From positions 3,162,001 through 3,226,000 of the forward strand of contig NZ_JAANOU010000001.1 of NCBI RefSeq assembly GCF_011758765.1: a DNA stretch of 64,000 nt. The letters run 5' to 3'. Shown here piece by piece: positions 59,657-64,000 of the stretch (the stretch's first letter is position 1; each line of letters starts with the position of its first letter). The notes beneath the pieces are model-generated. The model had not been told where the DNA came from. It worked only from the letters and a program-made list of their open reading frames with translations, and searched no databases. The position numbers were made by a program, and so were the translations under genes. The stretch is from Amycolatopsis viridis (lineage in GTDB: Bacteria > Actinomycetota > Actinomycetes > Mycobacteriales > Pseudonocardiaceae).

Positions 59657-60325
59657 GTGATGGGAGTGACAGTGTCGACGAGATCCGACCGCGACCCCCG
59701 CGGGAGGCCACGGCGGCGCGGCGCAGTACTGGAGCAGGCGATCCTGCAAGCCGCGCTGGACGAGCTGACCGAGGTCGGCTACACCGGCCTGACCATTGAC
59801 CGAGTCGCCGCCCGCGCCCGCACCAACAAAACCGCGATCTATCGCCGCTGGCCCAGCCGCGCCGCACTGGCTGTCGCCGCGCATCGCCACGCCACGACGG
59901 CCGAGGATCCACCCGACACCGGCGACCTTCGCGCCGACGTACTCGCGCTGCTGCGCGGAGCAGCTCGACGGATCAGTTCCCCGCAAGGAGACATCCTGCA
60001 CATCCTCGCCGCCGAGATGGGAAACGAACCCGACCTCATCCGTGAGGCCCGCGATCAAATGCTCGATACCAGCCTCACTCGATGGCTGACCGTACTGGGC
60101 CGGGCGGTCGCCCGCGGGCAAGCCCGACCCGAAGCACTCTCGCCCCGCATCGCCACCGTCGCTATCGACCTGCTCCGCCACGAGTACCTCATCCGCGGCG
60201 CCGACACCATCGCCGACCACACCATCACCGAGATCGTCGACACGATCTACCTCCCCCTCGTGCAGACCCACAGCGACACGGACAAACCGAAAACTCGACG
60301 AGAAAGCACAGACGCGGAGGAATAG
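59657..60325 (+). CDS. TetR-family transcriptional regulator
   Basis: A 222-residue TetR protein. ILQAALDELTEVGYTGLTID and RTNKTAIYRRWPSRAALAV form the DNA-binding helices; the C-terminal domain is of the TetR_C_16-like type with GEIL-like text (GDILHILAAEMG). The N-terminus is highly basic. It is divergent from the glycosidase gene and probably represses it and itself. One of two adjacent starts at 59657/59660 is likely. Confidence 0.9.
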   Translation: MMGVTVSTRSDRDPRGRPRRRGAVLEQAILQAALDELTEVGYTGLTIDRVAARARTNKTAIYRRWPSRAALAVAAHRHATTAEDPPDTGDLRADVLALLRGAARRISSPQGDILHILAAEMGNEPDLIREARDQMLDTSLTRWLTVLGRAVARGQARPEALSPRIATVAIDLLRHEYLIRGADTIADHTITEIVDTIYLPLVQTHSDTDKPKTRRESTDAEE

Positions 60326-60369
60326 AGCACCCCTGGAACAAGTCCCCTTCGCCAGTCAACGGACCCGAC

Positions 60370-60690
60370 AACGGCGACCAGGGGTTCGACTGCAGCGGCC
60401 TGACAAAGCCGCCTACGACGCCGCGGGAATCACCCTCCCCCGCACCGCCCACGCCCAATTTCACACAGGAACCCGCGTTCCCGACGGATCCCCGCTACTA
60501 CCCGGCGACCTCATCTTCTACGGCACCCCAGCCAACATCTCCCACGTCGCGCTCGACCTCGGCAACGGCAAAATGATCAACGCCCCCACCTTCGGCAGCC
60601 CGTCCAGATCGACAACTACCGCCACCCGAATGACAACATCAAACAGGAAGCCAGGTCGATCGGCGAACAACTGAACAGGGGGCAGGGTAG
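60370..60690 (+). pseudogene. NlpC/P60 endopeptidase fragment with two frameshifts
   Basis: Frame one has the catalytic cysteine in QGFDCSGLT (Cys codon at 60391-60393). A shift near 60404-60408 leads to AAYDAAGITLPRTAHAQF, PGDLIFYGTPANISHVALD with the catalytic His, and INAPTFGSP. A second shift near 60600 continues as VQIDNYRHPNDNIKQEARSI. The parts add up to one NlpC/P60 peptidoglycan hydrolase domain. There is no signal peptide or start upstream, so the N-terminus is lost. Confidence 0.75.
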
Positions 60691-60820
60691 TTTTCACCAA
60701 CAGACAACCGTTTGGGGCCTGACCTGCGGTGATGTGGGCCCGGCGCTGGACCGGGTGACCGGCTGGGGGACGATATTGCTCGTCACGACAATCGGCGAAG
60801 TAGCCACCGAGGGGGTTCCC

Positions 60821-61240
60821 ATGCCGTTCGTCCGGATCACGTTGAGTACGGACCGTCCCGAACCGATGCGCGCAGCCGTTGCCGAGGGCGTGCGCAGCGC
60901 GTTGGTCAGCGCCATCGGCGTTCCCCCGGACGATCGGTTCCAGGTCGTCGACGCGCAACCGGCCACCGCCTTCCACGTAGATCGCCACTACCTCGACGGT
61001 GATCGGCGCGATCCGGTGGTGGTGGAGATCACGCTCACACGCGGGCGGACCCGGGACATGAAACTCGCGCTCTACCAGGCGATCGTGGCCAACCTGTCCG
61101 AAGTCGGCGTGCGACCGGACGATGTGCTGATCATGCTGCAGGAGTCCGGGCGGGAGGACTGGTCCTTGGGCGGCGGGAAGATGCAGCTGCTCGACGAGGA
61201 CCTGATCCGCAAGTACGGCTGGTCACCACCGGAGGCGTGA
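60821..61240 (+). CDS. Tautomerase-superfamily protein
   Basis: A 139-residue protein beginning MPFVRITLST, so Pro is exposed after Met removal as the catalytic base, as in 4-oxalocrotonate tautomerase and MIF-like families. FQVVDAQPATAFHVDRHYLD and VRPDDVLIMLQESGREDWSL with GGGKMQ are typical of the longer two-unit members. GAGGGGG is the ribosome-binding site. It stands alone behind the NlpC/P60 pseudogene. Confidence 0.87.
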   Translation: MPFVRITLSTDRPEPMRAAVAEGVRSALVSAIGVPPDDRFQVVDAQPATAFHVDRHYLDGDRRDPVVVEITLTRGRTRDMKLALYQAIVANLSEVGVRPDDVLIMLQESGREDWSLGGGKMQLLDEDLIRKYGWSPPEA

Positions 61241-61489
61241 TCCCGACTTGCCCTGCGGCAACGCATCGGTTCCCGGAACTTCCCTGGGATCGACTCCGCC
61301 GCGCTCCAGCAATGCCTGCGGCCCGGGGGGATCTACCGGGATAACGGTGGTCGGGACGGCCCGCCTTCACGCGAGCTTCTCCGCTGTGGACTGAGGGCGA
61401 GTATCTCACGAACGGATTACGAGGCCAGGGGACGGATCGTCGATGCTCTTCAACAGTCAGATTGTCTACTACACCGTCGGGGGAATACC

Positions 61490-61981
61490 GTGACCTCGGA
61501 GTCTCGGTGCGAGGAGATCCACGCGATTGTCACGAGCGACAGATCGGCACCAGAGTGCGCGGAGCTCATCGCGGGACGGCCAGATCTAGTAGACTGCCTA
61601 AATAGGGGGCTCGAAGTCTCCCTGAACACCGGGGACTGGTATAGTTTCGAGGCATACAATGCCATGGCGTTCCGATTTCCTTCGCCTCGCTATGTAACTC
61701 ACTTGAGTTTCGCTCTGGACTTGAGAAATGCTCACGTGCAGCCAGGTGATGTTCTGCTGACCTTGGGGCGGATCCAATCTGCCGAGTCCGTTCCTGTCCT
61801 TGAACGGGTGCTCAAGTGGCATCCTGAATGGGATGAGTTCCACGACCTGGCCTTCAAGGCGCTCGCCCTGCTTGCTCGTATTGATACTGATGCGGCTTGG
61901 CAAGTCATCGAAAGCGCGGCAGAGGATGACCGTGGTCGGGTTAGAGAAATCGCAAATTCGCTCCTCGATGGTCGTCGTTAG
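61490..61981 (+). CDS. HEAT-repeat-like small protein with low GC
   Basis: A 163-residue acidic, helical protein. VLLTLGRIQSAESVPVLERV and ALALLARIDTDAAWQVIESA followed by DDRGRVREIANSLLDGRR are HEAT-like repeats. Codons are clearly poorer in G/C at the third position (GTT, AAT, CTT, ATA) than the rest of the window, which suggests recent transfer. GTG start with GGGGGA upstream. Small HEAT proteins can act as immunity proteins to contact-dependent toxins, but no toxin is nearby. Confidence 0.7.
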   Translation: MTSESRCEEIHAIVTSDRSAPECAELIAGRPDLVDCLNRGLEVSLNTGDWYSFEAYNAMAFRFPSPRYVTHLSFALDLRNAHVQPGDVLLTLGRIQSAESVPVLERVLKWHPEWDEFHDLAFKALALLARIDTDAAWQVIESAAEDDRGRVREIANSLLDGRR

Positions 61982-62777
61982 TACTACGTCGACGGGATAT
62001 GGTTTTCTGTTGCACTGTTCCCGGAGCCTCGGATGAGGTCTGCTCAGAAGGGTGTCGAGGCGGGGGTGTCGCTTGCCGTGGGGTGGCACTTGGACGATGC
62101 GGACCGGTGCGGCCGAGGTGTTCGACGGTGTGCGGGGCGTTGGTGAGTTCGGGGTCCGGTCTGCGTCGGGAGCGCGATCGAGGGTGCCGTCCGGACCGGT
62201 GGATGTGAGCTTCCGGCGCGGGGCTCTGTGGTGATGGCGAGGGGAGTAGCACAATGCGCGTGCCGGGCACGCACGAGCTCGGCATCCAGCCCGGGGCTTA
62301 CGACCCGGAACTGGACGTCGACTTCACCGCGCTGCGCGAGCAGGATCCGGCCACCCGCACTCGACGTGCGGCGTGAACGTCTCCGGCCCCAGAGGCCGGC
62401 CTCGTACGCGCACAGCGCCGCTCGACCCACTCGACGCAGGCCTCGCCGTGCGCGAGCGCGCCGACGCCAAGATCATGCATGACAGTCGCACCGGGTCCCT
62501 CTGGCGACGCCCTGACCAGGTGGTTCCGTGCCACGGTGCGGTGGCGCTCTCATCGGCGCCCCGATATGGACGCCATGTTGATCCCCCGGGTGATCCCCAT
62601 CCGGCTCTGTAGGGTCCCGATCTGCGTGGCAAATTCTCATTGCTCTTGGCATCCCATTGGCACATGTGCCACCTGGTTGAGACGGCGCGTTACTGTCGTC
62701 GGGACGTGGTCGTCTTCGTGTTTCTGGCGGGCTGTGGGGGCTTCGAATGGTGTCGGCGATGCGGGACGCACGGTTGA
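61982..62777. other. Roughly 800 bases of gene debris
   Basis: No intact gene is visible. A forty-codon frame at 62254-62376 starts with a good GAGGGGAG ribosome-binding site and reads MRVPGTHELGIQPGAYDPEL before an early stop; it looks like the truncated start of an unknown protein. A 14-base palindrome is at 62658-62671. Reading frames elsewhere are Arg/Pro rich and lack domains. Confidence 0.45.
62658..62671. repeat. 14-bp perfect palindrome TGGCACATGTGCCA
   Basis: Fully self-complementary and located about 106 bases beyond the 3' end of the TetR gene, away from its promoter. It may be an operator of a deleted gene that once faced the TetR gene, or a chance palindrome. Confidence 0.5.
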
Positions 62778-63329
62778 TCAGTTGTCGGATGTGCTGGCAG
62801 CTGCCTCGATGACGGCCCGGATGAGCTGCGCGGACTGCTCGGCGATCTCCTCGGCTGGGCAGGGCCGGCCGTGTTCGAGCCACCACAGGATGGACTGGAC
62901 GAACATCGCCGAAATGACACTGGGCGCCAGCGTGTCGACATCCCGACCGGGGAGATGCTCGCTCGACATGGCGGCGAGCGCCGACCGCATCCGGTCGGCG
63001 AACCACGGGCTGCCCTTGCGCCCCAGCAGTGCGCCGTAGAGCCGGTGATACGTGTCGATGTGGCCGAAGAATTCGGCGAAGCGTTGGCCGGGTGAGCGAG
63101 TGTCGTCCTCGTCGTCGGCGGTCATCTCAGCCATCGCCTCGTCGAAGATCTGCTCGACCAGTTCGTACTTGTCACGGTAGTTGCGGTAGAACGCGGCCCG
63201 GCTGACCATGGCCCGGGAGCACAGCTCGCCGACGGTGACGCGGTCGAAACCGCGGTCCTCGATCAGGTCCACCAGCGCCTCGCGCAGCAGCGCCCGAGTG
63301 CGGCGAACCCGAACATTCGGCTGAGACAT
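62778..63329 (-). CDS. TetR-family transcriptional regulator
   Basis: A 183-residue TetR protein. RALLREALVDLIEDRGFDRV and ELCSRAMVSRAAFYRNYRDK form the DNA-binding domain; the rest has YHRLYGALLGRKGSPWFADR, typical of the TetR_C_8-like ligand domain found in many drug-responsive regulators. ATG opening MSQPNV. It lies downstream, on the same strand, of a broken MFS efflux gene, which was probably its target. Confidence 0.9.
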   Translation of the reverse strand: MSQPNVRVRRTRALLREALVDLIEDRGFDRVTVGELCSRAMVSRAAFYRNYRDKYELVEQIFDEAMAEMTADDEDDTRSPGQRFAEFFGHIDTYHRLYGALLGRKGSPWFADRMRSALAAMSSEHLPGRDVDTLAPSVISAMFVQSILWWLEHGRPCPAEEIAEQSAQLIRAVIEAAASTSDN

Positions 63330-63816
63330 TCCAGGCTCCTTGTCTCAACGACGGGGTCGGTCGTGCCGCGCTGTGGTGAGGTGTGTCCAGGTCGACGGCG
63401 TGAACGGCGGTCCGGACGATGAGATCCGGCCTGCACGTCCCGCCACCGGTGCATTGGGTGGGATTGCGTGCAGGTGGGAGGCTCCCGGCCGAGGTTGGCC
63501 AAACTCGGCCGGGAGCCCGGTCGTCAACCCCGTGTGAACGTCCCGGTTCCGGTGGGGGTGACATCCACAGCATCCCAGGCGCGGCTCGAGCGCGAATGTC
63601 CGGACGCTCCTCACCGCCCCCTGGTTCGGTGAGGCGCGTTCCGATCTCGCTGCGATGCGCGCGCAGCGACCTCGGCCGGGCACGCGCCCATCGTGGCTCG
63701 CCGATTCCGCGCGATAGCACCTGGTCGTGCCGGGTTGGCTGGCGTAGCGGCAGGCGCGCTGACCCAGCAGCCCTTGGGCATGGAACCTCCAGCGTTGTGT
63801 TGCGTGCATCTGGTTT
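63330..63816. other. 487-base gap with a terminator and no gene
   Basis: Open frames on both strands are Arg/Pro rich and lack domains or start signals. It contains the perfect hairpin at 63480-63517, which would end the upstream MFS transcript, and the promoter of the TetR gene. Nothing else is recognisable. Confidence 0.4.
63480..63517. terminator. Strong hairpin, 14-bp perfect stem
   Basis: GGCTCCCGGCCGAG at 63480-63493 pairs perfectly with CTCGGCCGGGAGCC at 63504-63517 around a 10-base loop. It lies between the minus-strand MFS remnant and the TetR gene, so it likely ends the MFS transcript. No T-run follows, as is common in high-GC actinobacteria. Confidence 0.75.
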
Positions 63817-64000
63817 TCACGGGTTGGTTTTGGCCGAGCGTCGGCAGGCGAGAGCGAGGCCTGTCAGCGTCGTGATCGCCATGGCGCCGATGCCGATCAG
63901 CGCCGCGGTGGTGTAGGCGCTGTCGTCGGGGAAGAGGTGGCCGGTGCCGGTGCCGCGGCGCGGATGAGGCCGCCGATGGCGCTGCCCAGGGCGTCTCGCT
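63817..64000 (-). pseudogene. C-terminal part of an MFS efflux protein, frameshifted, cut by window edge
   Basis: On the minus strand one frame reads DALGSAIGGLIRAA near the window edge and a shifted frame reads HLFPDDSAYTTAALIGIGAM then AITTLTGLALACRRSAKTNP to a stop at 63817-63819. Together they give the last helices of an EmrB/QacA-type exporter. One base was lost or gained near 63945-63955. A sequencing error is possible. The TetR gene downstream would be its regulator. Confidence 0.5.

Noticed and set aside
60333-60352. AACAAGTCCCCTTCG considered as a second copy of the tRNA-Leu 3' end (attachment site)
   Set aside because: Matches the tRNA T-arm only over about 11 bases with gaps; too short to call an att site.

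Overview
High-GC actinobacterial chromosome (most third codon positions G or C, many GTG starts, 4-bp ATGA/GTGA overlaps). A mycofactocin-type SDR, a Ddn-type deazaflavin (F420) oxidoreductase, a split CrtYc/CrtYd lycopene cyclase and a CrtU carotene aromatase point to the Pseudonocardiaceae, perhaps close to Amycolatopsis. That placement is inference from gene content. No ribosomal or housekeeping marker is present to settle it.

Layout. 1-5792: end of an amino-acid permease, a TfoX-N protein, a methyltransferase, two LysR regulators, an SDR with an altered active site, and a hydrolase. 5946-9397: an apparent operon of DGPF/YCII protein, ECF42-type sigma factor, AhpD-like protein and pirin. 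9398-12539: two NTF2-like proteins, an SDR, an SDR stub, a pirin stub and an ArsR regulator, looking like an insertion and decay zone. 12645-15938: a two-gene membrane operon behind GATAG/CTATC half-sites, then a BCCT transporter. 16063-19925: aromatic-acid MFS carrier and benzoylformate decarboxylase with a divergent LysR. 19981-28410: Ddn-like protein, then an orphan pathway locus (sulfatase-like membrane enzyme, CDP-alcohol phosphatidyltransferase, medium-chain dehydrogenase, PTPS-like T-fold protein, GT4, methyltransferase, 21-bp repeat array, creatininase-like amidohydrolase, GTP cyclohydrolase II-like enzyme, IMPase-like phosphatase). 28411-34285: LLM oxidoreductase, PlsC acyltransferase, two SDRs, TetR, DUF1206 protein. 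34286-40078: catabolic operon (MFS, MBL hydrolase, FAD monooxygenase), cupin and two MarR regulators. 40142-43493: DUF5313, HdeD, GH43, ICL/PEP-mutase proteins. 43532-49966: seven-gene aromatic carotenoid operon. 49915-51775: small proteins and a DMT exporter. 51945-64000: tRNA-Leu(GAG) followed by a degraded genomic island.

The most interesting part is 20384-28410. Its cyclohydrolase keeps the three zinc cysteines but has His102 where canonical GTP cyclohydrolase II has Tyr (E. coli Tyr105). Its PTPS-like protein has lost one zinc ligand and all cysteines. The adjacent creatininase-family enzyme belongs to the superfamily of the archaeal FAPy deformylase ArfB. Together they suggest GTP -> formylaminopyrimidine -> a modified pyrimidine or pterin that is dephosphorylated, glycosylated, methylated and perhaps attached to a lipid. 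This resembles the SCO6650-SCO6655 region of Streptomyces coelicolor (from memory), whose product is not known to me.

The island after the tRNA has an AbrB-like gene, a tyrosine integrase with a C-terminal frameshift, a highly structured non-coding repeat block, a DesK/DesR-like two-component system, a clan-A glycosidase with a divergent TetR, a tautomerase, a low-GC HEAT protein, and at least five broken genes (ArsR, HEAT, ImmA/IrrE, NlpC/P60, MFS).
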